The notes below the pieces were generated by a model that ran no database searches, had not been told where the DNA came from, and worked only from the letters and a program-made list of their open reading frames with translations. Below, piece by piece: positions 18,974-28,587 of a DNA stretch of 64,000 nucleotides. The translations under genes and the position numbers were made by a program. Position 1 is the stretch's first letter; every line of letters starts with the position of its first letter. Source of the stretch: Nocardioides sp. (lineage in GTDB: Bacteria; Actinomycetota; Actinomycetes; Propionibacteriales; Nocardioidaceae); contig PBYI01000039.1 of the NCBI GenBank assembly GCA_002729525.1, positions 32,362 through 96,361 of the forward strand, in the 5' to 3' direction.

Positions 18974-20337
18974 TCGAGCCTCTGGCAGATCCCCTGGCCG
19001 ACCCCCTGGCCGAGCACGGGCGCGATCGCAGCCAGGGCGGCGTCGAGCTCGGCATCCGTGCAGCCGCCGAAGCCGAGCACCAGCCCGTGGCGCAGGTCGC
19101 TGCGGCAGTAGTCGGTGAGCAGCGGTATGTCGAAGCCCGCGGCCAGGGCAGCCTCCCGGGCCGCCCGCGCCACCTCCTCGGGCAGCGCGACGGTGGCGTA
19201 CATGCCGGCGACCGGCCCGGGCAGGTGGGGCCCGAGCACGGCGGCGACCCGCTCGGCGCGGTCGGCGTACACCCGCCGCGCGGAGCGCACGGCGCGGTCG
19301 ACGTACCCGTCGCGCAGCAGGGCGAGCAGCGCGCGCTGCACCGGCCACGGTGCGGACTCGTGGGTGCGGGTGCGGTGCGCCAGCACCGCGTCGTGCAGCG
19401 CCGGCGGTGCGACCAGCCAGCCCAGGCGCAGGCTCGGCGCGACGGTCTTGCTCGCGGTGCCGAGGTAGGCGACCCGGTCCCGGGCGAGGCCGGTGAGCGC
19501 CGGGATGGGCGCCACGTCGTAGCGCAGCTCGGAGTCGTAGTCGTCCTCGACCAGCAGGCAGCCCGCCCGCTCGGCGGCGGCGAGGAGCGAGACCCGTTCG
19601 GGGCCGGTCATCGTGCGTCCGAGGGGGTGCTGGTGCGCCGGGGTCGTGTACGCCGCCGCCAGGCCGCCGAGGTCGGCACCGGCCGCCCCGGGTGGCAGGT
19701 CGACCACGGTGCGGCCGACCGCCCGCGCGGTGTCGACCGCGGCCCGGTAGCCGGGGTCCTCCACCCCGACCGGACCGTCCGGCAGCACGCCGACGAGCTG
19801 GCGCAGCCCGTCGGTCGTGCCTCCGGTGACCAGCACCGCGTCGGCGTCGACGTCGACGCCCCGGGTGCGCGCCAGCCGCTCGGCGAGGGCCGTGCGCAGC
19901 GCGGGCAGGCCGCGCGGGTCGTCGTACCCCCGTGGCGGGCGGGCGGTGCCGACCTCCCGCCAGGCGCGGCGCCACGAGGGGGCCAGCCGTGGGTCGACGT
20001 ACGGCGTGCCGGTGTCGAGGCGCACCAGGTGCCGGTCGGAGGGGAGCCGTGGCGCGCGTGAGCGAGGTGCCGCCGGGACGAGTCCGCCGGCCGCGACGTA
20101 CGTGCCGGCGCCGTGGCGACCCTCCAGCCAGCCCTCCGCCACGAGCTGGGCGTAGGCCTGCTCGGCGACGCTGCGCGCCACGCCGAGCTCGGCCGCCAGG
20201 GCGCGGGTGCTCGGCAGCCGGTCCCCGGCCGGCAGCGTGCCGCGCACCACCTGCTCGCGCAGGGCGGCCACGAGCTGGTTGCCGAGGCCGACGGGGGAGG
20301 CACGGTCGAGGCGGACGGCGAGGGCGGGGGTACGCAC
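18970..20337 (-). CDS. MocR/PdxR-type transcription regulator (GntR HTH + aminotransferase fold)
   Basis: A 455-residue fusion. The N-terminal winged helix (GLGNQLVAALREQVVRGTLPAGDRLPSTRALAAELGVARSVAEQAYAQL) precedes a type I PLP-dependent aminotransferase-like domain. The PLP lysine is in LGTASKTVAPSLRLGWL, with DDYDSELRY before it. MocR proteins sense PLP, and PdxR members control vitamin B6 genes. Divergent from a PNPOx-family gene, with repeated AGTGGCC sites in the spacer. Start GTG at 20337, immediately beside the first site, suggests autoregulation. Confidence 0.9.
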   Translation of the reverse strand: MRTPALAVRLDRASPVGLGNQLVAALREQVVRGTLPAGDRLPSTRALAAELGVARSVAEQAYAQLVAEGWLEGRHGAGTYVAAGGLVPAAPRSRAPRLPSDRHLVRLDTGTPYVDPRLAPSWRRAWREVGTARPPRGYDDPRGLPALRTALAERLARTRGVDVDADAVLVTGGTTDGLRQLVGVLPDGPVGVEDPGYRAAVDTARAVGRTVVDLPPGAAGADLGGLAAAYTTPAHQHPLGRTMTGPERVSLLAAAERAGCLLVEDDYDSELRYDVAPIPALTGLARDRVAYLGTASKTVAPSLRLGWLVAPPALHDAVLAHRTRTHESAPWPVQRALLALLRDGYVDRAVRSARRVYADRAERVAAVLGPHLPGPVAGMYATVALPEEVARAAREAALAAGFDIPLLTDYCRSDLRHGLVLGFGGCTDAELDAALAAIAPVLGQGVGQGICQRLD

Positions 20338-20339
20338 CG

Positions 20340-20388
20340 AAGTGGCCTGTCCTTCCTGGTGGGAAGTGGCCCTGGCTGACGGGCCACT
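20340..20388. promoter_or_regulatory. MocR operator: repeated AGTGGCC boxes
   Basis: AAGTGGCC at 20340-20347 and 20364-20371 (direct, 24 bp apart), and its inverse GGCCACT at 20382-20388. They fill the 70-bp spacer between the divergent MocR and PNPOx-family genes. From memory, the Corynebacterium PdxR site has an AAAGTGG core, which these resemble. Confidence 0.65.
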
Positions 20389-20407
20389 GTGTGGCGAGCA
20401 TGGTGGC

Positions 20408-21109
20408 ATGACGACGCCGCTCTCGCCGACCGACCGCACCCGAGCCACGCGCTCCCGGGAGCGGATGAGCGTCGACCGCGACGCGCTGCACGCCGCCCTG
20501 CGCGAGGCGTGGGTCGGCCACCTCGGGTTGGTGGTGGGTGCCGGCCCCGACGCCCACCCGGTCGTGCTCCCCGTCGCGCTCGGGATGGACCTCGACGGCC
20601 CGGACGACGGAGGGTCGCTCTACCTGCACGGGTCGGTGGCCGCCGGCTGGCTCGACCAGGTGCGGGGCAGCACCGTCTGCGTCACCGTCACGCACCTCGA
20701 CGGTCTGGTGCCGGCCCGGTCCGGCATGCACCACTCGATGAACTACCGCTCGGCCGTGGTCATCGGCGCCGTCCGCGAGGTCACCGACGCCGACGAGCGC
20801 TCCCGCGCCCTCGACCTCGTCGTCGACCACATGGTGCCCGGACGGGCAGCGACCCTGCGTCCGCACCTGCGCAAGGAGCTCGCCGCGACCGTCGTCCTCG
20901 CCGTCCCCCTCGTCGAGGCCTCGCTGAAGGTGCGAGCCGGCGGGCCGAAGGACGACCCGGTCGACCACGGGAAGGGCGTCTGGTCGGGTCACGTCCCGGT
21001 GCGGACGGTCCTCGACCCGCCCGTGCCCGACGAGGAGTCGGTCGACCTGCCGGTGCCGTCCGACCTGGCCGACCTGCTCGCCGCGCGCGGTGGCGGCGCG
21101 CCCGCCTGA
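20408..21109 (+). CDS. pyridoxamine 5'-phosphate oxidase-family flavin-binding protein
   Basis: A 233-residue split-barrel protein related to Pyridox_ox_2 rather than to the biosynthetic PdxH. HLGLVVGAGPDAHPVVLPVALGMDLD, SLYLHGSVAAGWLDQVRGSTVCVTVTHLDGLVPARSGMHHSMNYRSAVVIG fit the family; these proteins bind FMN or F420. MHHSMNYRSAVV is the most conserved stretch. Divergent from and probably controlled by the MocR gene. ATG start. Substrate unknown. Confidence 0.85.
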   Translation: MTTPLSPTDRTRATRSRERMSVDRDALHAALREAWVGHLGLVVGAGPDAHPVVLPVALGMDLDGPDDGGSLYLHGSVAAGWLDQVRGSTVCVTVTHLDGLVPARSGMHHSMNYRSAVVIGAVREVTDADERSRALDLVVDHMVPGRAATLRPHLRKELAATVVLAVPLVEASLKVRAGGPKDDPVDHGKGVWSGHVPVRTVLDPPVPDEESVDLPVPSDLADLLAARGGGAPA

Positions 21110-21445
21110 CGTCGTCCGGGTGGTCCTCGCCACCTCGTGTGCGATACTCCGAGCAGGAGGACGAAACGGGACGAAGGCCCCGCGGAGTCCACCCGACGAC
21201 GTTCTCGCCGTCCCGCCAGGTGCGGGAGGCACGGTGGGGTGACGATCGTCGTGCGACCGCGACGCGGCAGTGCTGGTGACAGCAGCACGGAGCCCGGCGA
21301 CCGCGGTCGGCGACGGACGACGCCTCAGTGACGCACACCGCGGAGGGTGCCGTCGACACCAGGAGGCTTTGCGCCGCCCCGGTCGACGACCGGGTCAGCG
21401 CCGGACATGGACCCGACCCGCAGTCGGGCCGAAGGGCAGCACCGC
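21110..21445 (+). other. 336-bp gene-free leader of rne
   Basis: No coding frame looks real here. GATACT around 21144-21149 is a possible -10, which would give a leader of about 290 nt. It contains small hairpins (for example GTGCTG...CAGCAC near 21270-21290 and CCGGTC-GAC-GACCGG near 21378-21392). Long structured leaders are common for RNase E genes that control their own mRNA. I recognise no riboswitch. Confidence 0.4.
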
Positions 21446-24400
21446 GTGGCTGAGCAGCAGGACACCGACACCCCCACCGAGACCGCCGAGCAGGCGGCCC
21501 CGACCGAGGCGTCCACCGTCGAGACCCCCGCCTCGGACGCCGCACCCGCCAAGAAGGCGGCGGCGAAGAAGACGGCCAAGAAGGCCGCCGCGAAGAAGGC
21601 GCCGGCCAAGAAGGCCGCCGCCAAGAAGACCGCGGCGAAGAAGACCACCACCAAGAAGGCCGCAGCCAAGAAGACGACGGCCAAGCGCACCACGAAGAAG
21701 GCCGCAGCGGCCGCAGCGGCTTCCGAGACCGCGGACGCGCAGCTCCCGCTCGAGGAGAGCGCCGCTCCGGTCGAGGCCGCGGCGGAGACCCCGGTCGAGG
21801 CTCCGGCCGATGCGGCGGCAGTGCTGTTCCAGGCGCCCGAGGTCGAGAAGCCCAAGCGCACCCGCAAGCGTGCCGCGGCGAAGAAGGCCGCGCCGAAGCC
21901 GGCGGAGACCGAGGCGCCGACCGAGGACGAGACCCCGGCCGCCGAGAGCGACGAGGACGTCGAGGCTCCCGCCGAGGAGCAGCCCGAGCAGCCCGAGCAG
22001 CCCGAGCAGCCCGCGGCCGAGACGGACGCCGCCGCGCAGGCTGACGACATTCCGGCCAGCACCGACGACTCCGCCGACGACAGCGACGACGCGGACGACG
22101 ACGCGGACGACGACGCCGACGACTCCGACGACGCCGACGACAGCGAGGACGGCGAGGACGGCGACCGGCCGCGCCGACGCCGTCGTCGCGGTGGTCGCCG
22201 TCGCCGTCGTCGCGGTGGTGGCGGGGGCGGTCAGTCCGACGACACCCAGGACAACCAGGACAACCAGGGCGGCCAGGGCAACCAGGGCGGCCAGGGCAAC
22301 CAGGGCGGCCAGGGCAACCAGGGCGGCCAGGGCAACCAGGGCGGCCAGGCGCAGGCCGACGGCGGCTCCGACACCCAGGCGAAGAACGCCAAGAACGCCA
22401 AGGACGCCAAGAACGACTCCGGCGAGTCCGACGGGGACGACTCCGACGGTTCCGGGTCGGGCCAGGGCGGACAGTCCGGCGACGGCAACCAGGGTGGCTC
22501 CAGCGGCTCCTCGCGCCGCCGCCGTCGTCGTCGCCGCGAGGGCGACTCCGACTCCGGTGGCTCCGACGACCCGGCCAACACGACCACCAAGGTCCGCAAG
22601 GCCCGCTCGCCCGAGGACGAGATCACCGCGGTCAGCGGCTCCACCCGTCTGGAGGCGAAGAAGCAGCGCCGTCGCGAGGGCCGCGAGGCCGGCCGCCGCC
22701 GCGCACCGATCGTGAGCGAGGCGGAGTTCCTCGCCCGCCGCGAGTCGGTCAAGCGGACGATGGTCGTCCGGCAGCGCGACGAGGACCTCACCCAGATCGG
22801 TGTCCTCGAGGACGACGTCCTCGTCGAGCACTACGTCGCCCGCGAGTCGCAGGCCTCGATGATCGGCAACATCTACCTCGGCCGCGTCCAGAACGTCCTG
22901 CCCTCCATGGAGGCGGCGTTCATCGACATCGGCAAGGGACGCAACGCCGTCCTGTACGCCGGCGAGGTCAACTGGTCCGCGCTGGGCCACAAGGACGGCC
23001 AGCCGCGCAAGATCGAGTCGGTGCTGAGCTCTGGCCAGACGGTCCTGGTGCAGGTCACCAAGGACCCGATCGGGCACAAGGGCGCCCGTCTGACCAGCCA
23101 GATCAGCCTCGCCGGTCGCTTCCTCGTCTACGTGCCCGACGGCACCAACTCCGGCATCTCCCGCAAGCTCCCCGACACCGAGCGGTCCCGTCTCAAGGCG
23201 CTGCTCAAGGAGATCGTCCCCGACTCCGCCGGCGTCATCGTCCGCACCGCGGCCGAGGGTGCCGCCGAGGACGAGCTCACCCACGACGTCGAGCGGCTCA
23301 AGGCGCGCTGGGAGGACGTCGAGAAGAAGGCCAAGGGCAGCGCCCCGCAGCTGCTGTACGGCGAGCCCGACCTCACGCTCAAGGTCGTCCGCGACCTGTT
23401 CACCGAGGACTTCGCGTCCCTGGTGATCCAGGGGCAGGAGGCCTGGGACCTCGTCAGCGACTACGTCGCCCAGGTCGCTCCCGACCTCCAGGAGCGGGTC
23501 ACCCGCTACGAGCCGTCGGAGCACTCCGGCGTCGACGTGTTCGCGGCGTACCGCGTCGACGAGCAGATCGCGAAGGCGCTCGACCGCAAGGTCTTCCTGC
23601 CGTCGGGCGGCTCGCTGATCATCGACCGGACCGAGGCGATGACGGTCGTCGACGTCAACACCGGCAAGTTCACCGGCAGCGGCGGCAACCTCGAGGAGAC
23701 CGTCACCAAGAACAACCTCGAGGCGGCCGAGGAGGTCGTGCGCCAGCTCCGGCTGCGCGACATCGGCGGCATCATCGTCGTCGACTTCATCGACATGGTC
23801 CTGGAGTCCAACCGCGACCTGGTGCTGCGCCGCCTCGTCGAGTGTCTGGGGCGCGACCGCACCCGTCACCAGGTCGCCGAGGTCACCTCGCTCGGCCTGG
23901 TGCAGATGACCCGCAAGCGGATCGGCACCGGCCTGCTCGAGGCGTTCAGCGAGAACTGCGAGCACTGCTCGGGCCGCGGCCTGATCACCCACGACCTCCC
24001 CGTCGAGCCCCGCAAGGGCGGCGGTGGAGGCGGCGGCTCCGACGACGACGGCGGCAAGCGTGGTCGTCGCCGCGGCAAGCGCGGTGGCAACGGCTCCTCC
24101 GGCTCCGGCAACGGCGGCCAGGGCAGCGGCTCGGGCAGCGGCGGCGACCAGGGGCAGGACTCCAAGGAGCAGCACAAGCCCACGCCGGCGGAGTTCGCGG
24201 CGATGGCGCGCAGCGAGAAGGCGGAGGCCGAGGCACGCGCGGCCGAGGACGAGGCGGCGAGCACGCCCACCGACGCCGAGCCGAGCACCGAGCCGAGCAC
24301 CGAGTTGAGCACCGGGCCGAGCACCGAGACCGCGGCGGAGCCCGTCGCGGAGCCGGTGGCCGAGCCGGCCGCCGACGCCGAGCCGGCCACGGCCGCGGAG

Positions 24401-24850
24401 ACCGCCCCCGAGCCTGTCGAGCCGGCGGAGCCCGCAGAGCCGGCAGAGCCGGCGGCGCCCAAGCTGGTCACCCGCTCGCGCCGGGGCGTCTCGCGCACCA
24501 CGGTGAGCACCGGCGCGGCCGTCCAGATGACCGCGTCGACGCCGGCCGAGCCGGTCGAGAGCGCAGCCACCTCGACGCCCGAGCCGCCCAAGGTGGTCAC
24601 CCGGACGCGCGGCCGCGGCGCTGCGACGCAGCCCGCGCCCGCCGAGGACGCGCCCTCCGACGAGGCGCCCGCCGACGAGGCGCCCGCCGACGAGGCGCCC
24701 GCCGACGAGGCGCCCGCCGACGAGGCGCCCGCCGACGAGTCGCCCGCGCAGGACGGTCCGCCGGCGACGGTCGGGCACGTCGGCGAGGTGCCGACCGACG
24801 GCATCGTCGAGCCGACGCCGGTCACCGTGGAGCCCAGCTCCGGGAGCTGA
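21446..24850 (+). CDS. rne: ribonuclease E/G family endoribonuclease
   Basis: 1134 residues from the GTG at 21446 (an ATG at 21407 is in frame and possible). Central catalytic core: S1 domain with [31 protein letters not shown]; metal-binding aspartates D736 in VVDVNTG and D780 in VVDFIDM; Zn-link C838-EH-C841. The core is flanked by long low-complexity arms. The N-arm has a Lys/Ala-rich histone-H1-like stretch (repeats of KKAAAK), an acidic Asp-rich stretch, an Arg-rich stretch ([15 protein letters not shown]) and an NQGGQG repeat. The C-arm is acidic, with DEAPA repeats. Main mRNA-decay and rRNA-processing enzyme; such arms scaffold degradosome partners in other actinobacteria. Confidence 0.95.
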   Translation: MAEQQDTDTPTETAEQAAPTEASTVETPASDAAPAKKAAAKKTAKKAAAKKAPAKKAAAKKTAAKKTTTKKAAAKKTTAKRTTKKAAAAAAASETADAQLPLEESAAPVEAAAETPVEAPADAAAVLFQAPEVEKPKRTRKRAAAKKAAPKPAETEAPTEDETPAAESDEDVEAPAEEQPEQPEQPEQPAAETDAAAQADDIPASTDDSADDSDDADDDADDDADDSDDADDSEDGEDGDRPRRRRRRGGRRRRRRGGGGGGQSDDTQDNQDNQGGQGNQGGQGNQGGQGNQGGQGNQGGQAQADGGSDTQAKNAKNAKDAKNDSGESDGDDSDGSGSGQGGQSGDGNQGGSSGSSRRRRRRRREGDSDSGGSDDPANTTTKVRKARSPEDEITAVSGSTRLEAKKQRRREGREAGRRRAPIVSEAEFLARRESVKRTMVVRQRDEDLTQIGVLEDDVLVEHYVARESQASMIGNIYLGRVQNVLPSMEAAFIDIGKGRNAVLYAGEVNWSALGHKDGQPRKIESVLSSGQTVLVQVTKDPIGHKGARLTSQISLAGRFLVYVPDGTNSGISRKLPDTERSRLKALLKEIVPDSAGVIVRTAAEGAAEDELTHDVERLKARWEDVEKKAKGSAPQLLYGEPDLTLKVVRDLFTEDFASLVIQGQEAWDLVSDYVAQVAPDLQERVTRYEPSEHSGVDVFAAYRVDEQIAKALDRKVFLPSGGSLIIDRTEAMTVVDVNTGKFTGSGGNLEETVTKNNLEAAEEVVRQLRLRDIGGIIVVDFIDMVLESNRDLVLRRLVECLGRDRTRHQVAEVTSLGLVQMTRKRIGTGLLEAFSENCEHCSGRGLITHDLPVEPRKGGGGGGGSDDDGGKRGRRRGKRGGNGSSGSGNGGQGSGSGSGGDQGQDSKEQHKPTPAEFAAMARSEKAEAEARAAEDEAASTPTDAEPSTEPSTELSTGPSTETAAEPVAEPVAEPAADAEPATAAETAPEPVEPAEPAEPAEPAAPKLVTRSRRGVSRTTVSTGAAVQMTASTPAEPVESAATSTPEPPKVVTRTRGRGAATQPAPAEDAPSDEAPADEAPADEAPADEAPADEAPADESPAQDGPPATVGHVGEVPTDGIVEPTPVTVEPSSGS
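22261..22350 (+). repeat. 18-bp tandem repeat within rne (5 copies)
   Basis: Unit CAACCAGGGCGGCCAGGG, five copies (the last with one change), encoding NQGGQG. Near-identity at DNA level, including third positions, points to recent slippage expansion. Confidence 0.9.
24659..24748 (+). repeat. 15-bp tandem repeat near the 3' end of rne (5+1 copies)
   Basis: Unit GACGAGGCGCCCGCC, five identical copies and one diverged, encoding DEAPA in the acidic C-terminal tail. Copy number probably varies between strains. Confidence 0.9.
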
Positions 24851-24874
24851 CGCGACCGCCGGGGAGCGCGCATT

Positions 24875-24903
24875 TTGCGGGCACCCCGGCGGGTCCGTAC
24901 TAT
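24875..24903 (+). promoter_or_regulatory. housekeeping-type promoter of rplU-rpmA
   Basis: TTGCGG (24875-24880), 17-bp spacer, TACTAT (24898-24903). It is one of the clearest sigma-70-type promoters in the window. It gives a leader of about 155 nt before rplU, in which I recognise no structure. Confidence 0.7.
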
Positions 24904-25064
24904 TGCCTGTCGGTGTGGTTGCGGGCTCGTCGTCCGCGTCGCGCGGCGTCGGCCAGCAGGCCGTCCTGACCGCCGAGGGCCGCACCACCCAGACCACCGG
25001 GGCGACCGGGCCACGCACGGCACGCCCCCGACCACGCAGTGCAAGGACAACGAAGGAGACCGCG

Positions 25065-25367
25065 GTGTACGCGATCGTGAAGGCCGGCGCCAAGCAGCAG
25101 AAGGTCGCTGTCGGCGACGTCATCGAGATCGACAAGGTCGCGACGGCGCCCGGTGAGACGCTGACCCTCCCCGTCGTCATGGCCGTCGACGGCGAGACGG
25201 TCACCGCGACCGGCCTCGACAAGGCCGCTGTCACCGTCGAGGTCGTCGGCGCCGCCAAGGGCCCGAAGATCATCATCCAGAAGTACAAGAACAAGACCGG
25301 CTACAAGAAGCGCCAGGGTCACCGCCAGAAGTACACCCAGGTCAAGGTCACCGACATCTCCCTCTGA
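25065..25367 (+). CDS. rplU: 50S ribosomal protein L21
   Basis: 100 residues: [23 protein letters not shown] at the start and [31 protein letters not shown] at the end are diagnostic for L21. GTG start with GAAGGAGA ahead of it. First gene of the usual rplU-rpmA pair, followed downstream by obgE. Confidence 0.98.
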   Translation: MYAIVKAGAKQQKVAVGDVIEIDKVATAPGETLTLPVVMAVDGETVTATGLDKAAVTVEVVGAAKGPKIIIQKYKNKTGYKKRQGHRQKYTQVKVTDISL

Positions 25368-25416
25368 GCCACCCGCTCAGCCAGGCAGAAGACCAGCCAG
25401 ACGAGAAGGAATCCTC

Positions 25417-25671
25417 ATGGCACACAAGAAGGGCGCGGCGTCCACCAAGAACGGCCGCGACTCCAACGCCCAGCGCCTCGGCGTCAAGCGCTTCGGCGGC
25501 CAGGCCGTCAACGCCGGCGAGATCATCGTCCGCCAGCGTGGCACCCACTTCCACCCGGGCGCCGGCGTCGGCCGGGGCGGCGACGACACGCTGTTCGCGC
25601 TCGTCCCCGGTGCGGTCGAGTTCGGCACCCGCCGCGGTCGTCGCGTCGTCAACATCGTCCCGGGGGAGTGA
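25417..25671 (+). CDS. rpmA: 50S ribosomal protein L27
   Basis: 84 residues beginning [24 protein letters not shown], without the cleavable N-terminal extension seen in Firmicutes. [35 protein letters not shown] is typical. AAGGAA ribosome site ahead of the ATG. Followed by a strong hairpin. Confidence 0.98.
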   Translation: MAHKKGAASTKNGRDSNAQRLGVKRFGGQAVNAGEIIVRQRGTHFHPGAGVGRGGDDTLFALVPGAVEFGTRRGRRVVNIVPGE

Positions 25672-25707
25672 CCTCCGCGACGTAGGCCGCTTCCGCAGCC
25701 ACACTTC

Positions 25708-25745
25708 CACGAAGGGCGTCCCGGTCACCCGGGGCGCCCTTCGTG
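25708..25745 (+). terminator. terminator hairpin after rpmA
   Basis: 17-bp stem (25708-25724 with 25729-25745, one G-U pair), 4-nt loop TCAC. No U-tract. Lies between rpmA and obgE. Confidence 0.75.
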
Positions 25746-25805
25746 CGTCCCCGCCCCGTCCGGTCACCAGCCGGTCGGACCCAGCCCGATCCCCAGGAGC
25801 ACCCC

Positions 25806-27470
25806 ATGGCCGTCCCCACCTTCGTCGACCGCGTGACGCTGCACGTCAGTGCGGGTCGCGGCGGCAACGGTGTGGCCTCGGTGCACCGCGAGAAGTTCAA
25901 GCCGCTCGGCGGCCCCGACGGCGGCAACGGCGGGCCCGGGGGCTCGGTGATCCTCCAGGTCGACCCCGACGTCACCACGCTGCTCGACTACCACCACAGC
26001 CGACGCCGCAGCGCCGAGAGCGGCGGGCAGGGCGCGGGCAGTCACAAGAGCGGCTCGCACGGCGCCGACCTGGTGCTCCGCGTGCCGGACGGCACCGTCG
26101 TACGCCGCAAGGACGGTGAGCTGCTCGCCGACATGGTCGGACCGGGCACCGAGCTCGTCGTCGCCGAGGGCGGCCGCGGTGGCCTCGGCAACGCCGCCCT
26201 CGCCTCCTCCAAGCGCAAGGCCCCCGGCTTCGCGCTGCTCGGCGAGCCCGGCGAGGAGCTCGAGATCGTCATGGAGCTCAAGATCGTGGCCGACGTCGGC
26301 CTCGTGGGCTTCCCGAGCGCCGGCAAGTCGAGCCTGGTCGCCGCGATCTCGCGGGCCAAGCCCGCCATCGCCGACTACCCGTTCACGACGCTGGTGCCCA
26401 ACCTCGGTGTGGTGACGGCGGGCGAGACGACGTTCACCGTCGCCGACGTCCCCGGTCTCATCGAGGGCGCCAGCGACGGCCGCGGCCTGGGCCACGACTT
26501 CCTGCGTCACGTCGAGCGCTGCGCCGCGCTGGTGCACGTCCTCGACACCGCGACGATGGAGCCCGGGCGCAACCCGGTCGACGACCTCGACGTCATCGAG
26601 CGCGAGCTCGAGCGGTACGGCGGCCTCGAGGACCGCCCGCGCCTCGTCGTGCTGAACAAGGTCGACGTCCCCGACGGTCGCGAGATCGCCGCGATGGTCG
26701 TCGAGGAGCTCAAGGAGCGCGGCCTCGACGTCTTCATCGTGTCCGCGGCGACCGGCGAGGGCACCCGCGAGCTCTGCTACGCGATGGCGACGCTGGTGCT
26801 GCGCGACCGGGCCGCCCGCGAGGAGGTCGTGCCGCAGCGCATCGTGCTCCGTCCGCCCAGCGTCGACGGGGCCGGCTCCTTCACGGTCAAGCGCACCGGT
26901 GCCGGCTGGCGGGGGCGCGGCGACAAGCCCGAGCGCTGGGTCCGCCAGACCGACTTCTCCAACGACGAGGCCGTCGGCTACCTCGCCGACCGGCTCAACC
27001 GTCTCGGCGTCGAGGACAAGCTCGTCGAGCTCGGTGCGGTCGAGGGCGACGACGTCCTCATCGGCCACCCCGACGACTCCGTGGTCTTCGAGTTCAAGCC
27101 GAGCATGGACGCCGGCGCGGAGATCCTGGCCCGTCGTGGCGAGGACCAGCGCTTCAACGAGTCCCGTCCTGCCGCTGCACGCCGGCGCGCGATCCAGGAG
27201 GCCATGGCCACCCGCGTCGATGGTGAGACCCGCGCCGACGTGGCCCGGCGTCTCGACCAGGCCGCCCGTGCGGCGGGCATCGACTGGGACGACGACGACG
27301 CGGACATGGAGGCGGTCGCGGCGCTCGTCGACGGCGTGGGCGACTCCGCCCCGCCCGCCCCGACCCGGGGTGCGGGCAGCGTCGAGGTCCAGCACGGCTC
27401 GGGCCACGGCCCGATGTCCTACGAGATCGGCGGCGACGACGACCCCGACGCCGTCCGCGAGGACGACTGA
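25806..27470 (+). CDS. obgE: Obg-family GTPase
   Basis: 554 residues. Glycine-rich Obg fold (residues 1-158, with [14 protein letters not shown]), G-domain with G1 GFPSAGKSS at 168-176, [10 protein letters not shown] (G3) and NKVD (G4), then an OCT domain ([31 protein letters not shown]). An acidic and alanine-rich tail of about 90 residues follows. Acts in late 50S assembly and stress control. ATG at 25806 preceded by AGGAG. Confidence 0.97.
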   Translation: MAVPTFVDRVTLHVSAGRGGNGVASVHREKFKPLGGPDGGNGGPGGSVILQVDPDVTTLLDYHHSRRRSAESGGQGAGSHKSGSHGADLVLRVPDGTVVRRKDGELLADMVGPGTELVVAEGGRGGLGNAALASSKRKAPGFALLGEPGEELEIVMELKIVADVGLVGFPSAGKSSLVAAISRAKPAIADYPFTTLVPNLGVVTAGETTFTVADVPGLIEGASDGRGLGHDFLRHVERCAALVHVLDTATMEPGRNPVDDLDVIERELERYGGLEDRPRLVVLNKVDVPDGREIAAMVVEELKERGLDVFIVSAATGEGTRELCYAMATLVLRDRAAREEVVPQRIVLRPPSVDGAGSFTVKRTGAGWRGRGDKPERWVRQTDFSNDEAVGYLADRLNRLGVEDKLVELGAVEGDDVLIGHPDDSVVFEFKPSMDAGAEILARRGEDQRFNESRPAAARRRAIQEAMATRVDGETRADVARRLDQAARAAGIDWDDDDADMEAVAALVDGVGDSAPPAPTRGAGSVEVQHGSGHGPMSYEIGGDDDPDAVREDD

Positions 27471-27471
27471 G

Positions 27472-28587
27472 GTGACCGCGCGGGCCGAGGTGCTCGGCGC
27501 GCGTCGCGTCGTGGTCAAGGTCGGCTCGTCCTCCCTGACCACCGTGGGTGGCGGGCTCGACCACGCCCGGCTCGCCGCGCTCGTCGACGTCCTGGCCGCG
27601 GTGCGCGCCCGGGGCGCGGAGGTCGTGCTGGTCTCCTCCGGCGCGATCGCGACCGGCCTGGCCCCGCTCTCGCTGGCCCGGCGGCCGCACGACCTGGCCA
27701 CCCAGCAGGCGGCCGCGTCCGTGGGCCAGGGCCTGCTGGTGCACCGCTACACCGAGGAGCTCGCCCGGCACGGCGTCGTCGCCGCCCAGGTGCTGCTGAC
27801 GGCCACCGACGTCGTGCGGCGCACGACGTACAAGAACGCCCACCAGGCGCTCGCCCGGCTCCTCGAGCTCGGCGTGCTGCCGGTCGTCAACGAGAACGAC
27901 ACGGTGGCGACCCAGGAGATCCGGTTCGGCGACAACGACCGGCTGGCGGCGCTGGTCGCCCACCTCGTGCACGCCGACCTGCTGGTGCTGCTGTCCGACG
28001 TCGACGGGCTCTACACCGGCAACCCGGCCGACCCGGACTCGCGGCTGGTGCCCCTGGTGCGCTCGGCCGACGAGCTCTCCGGCCTCGACATCGGCTCGAC
28101 CGGCGCCGCCGGTGTGGGCACGGGTGGCATGGTGACCAAGGTGGAGGCAGCACGCATCGCGACCGGGGCCGGCATCCCCGTGGTGCTGACCTCGGCCGAC
28201 CGGGCCGTCGACGCGCTGACCGGCGCGGAGACCGGCACGCTGTTCCGCCCGACCGGGCGACGTCGCCCGGCGCGCCAGCTCTGGCTCGCGCACGCGACCC
28301 AGGCGCAGGGCGCGCTGGTGCTGGACGCCGGCGCGGTGCGGGCCGTCGTGGAGCGTGGCGCCTCGCTGCTGGCCGCCGGCGTGACCGGCGTGCAGGGCAC
28401 CTTCGTCGAGGGCGACCCGGTCGACCTGGTCGGCCCGGACGGCGCCGCCGTCGCCCGCGGCATCGTCGCCTTCGACGCCGACGAGCTGCCCCGGCTGCTC
28501 GGCCGCTCCACCTCCGACCTCAAGCGCGAGCTCGGCGACGGCTACGAACGCGAGGTCGTCCACCGCGACGACCTGGTGCTGCGGTGA
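27472..28587 (+). CDS. proB: glutamate 5-kinase
   Basis: First step of proline synthesis (L-glutamate to gamma-glutamyl phosphate). 371 residues. Amino-acid-kinase domain with VVVKVGSSSLT, LVSSGAIATGL, VNENDTVATQEIRFGDND, LLSDVDGLYTGNP and GTGGMVTKVEAARIA, then a PUA domain (residues about 280-365). The GTG start lies 1 nt after the obgE stop; obg-proB is a common actinobacterial order. The next gene overlaps by 4 nt. Confidence 0.97.
   Translation: MTARAEVLGARRVVVKVGSSSLTTVGGGLDHARLAALVDVLAAVRARGAEVVLVSSGAIATGLAPLSLARRPHDLATQQAAASVGQGLLVHRYTEELARHGVVAAQVLLTATDVVRRTTYKNAHQALARLLELGVLPVVNENDTVATQEIRFGDNDRLAALVAHLVHADLLVLLSDVDGLYTGNPADPDSRLVPLVRSADELSGLDIGSTGAAGVGTGGMVTKVEAARIATGAGIPVVLTSADRAVDALTGAETGTLFRPTGRRRPARQLWLAHATQAQGALVLDAGAVRAVVERGASLLAAGVTGVQGTFVEGDPVDLVGPDGAAVARGIVAFDADELPRLLGRSTSDLKRELGDGYEREVVHRDDLVLR

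Noticed and set aside
22261..24748. Tandem repeats in rne as a CRISPR-like array
   Set aside because: Units are 15-18 bp without spacers, lie in frame in a coding region, and encode NQGGQG and DEAPA.
24904..25064. L21-type leader riboregulator before rplU
   Set aside because: The leader length fits, but I could not find the conserved structure of known L21 leaders.
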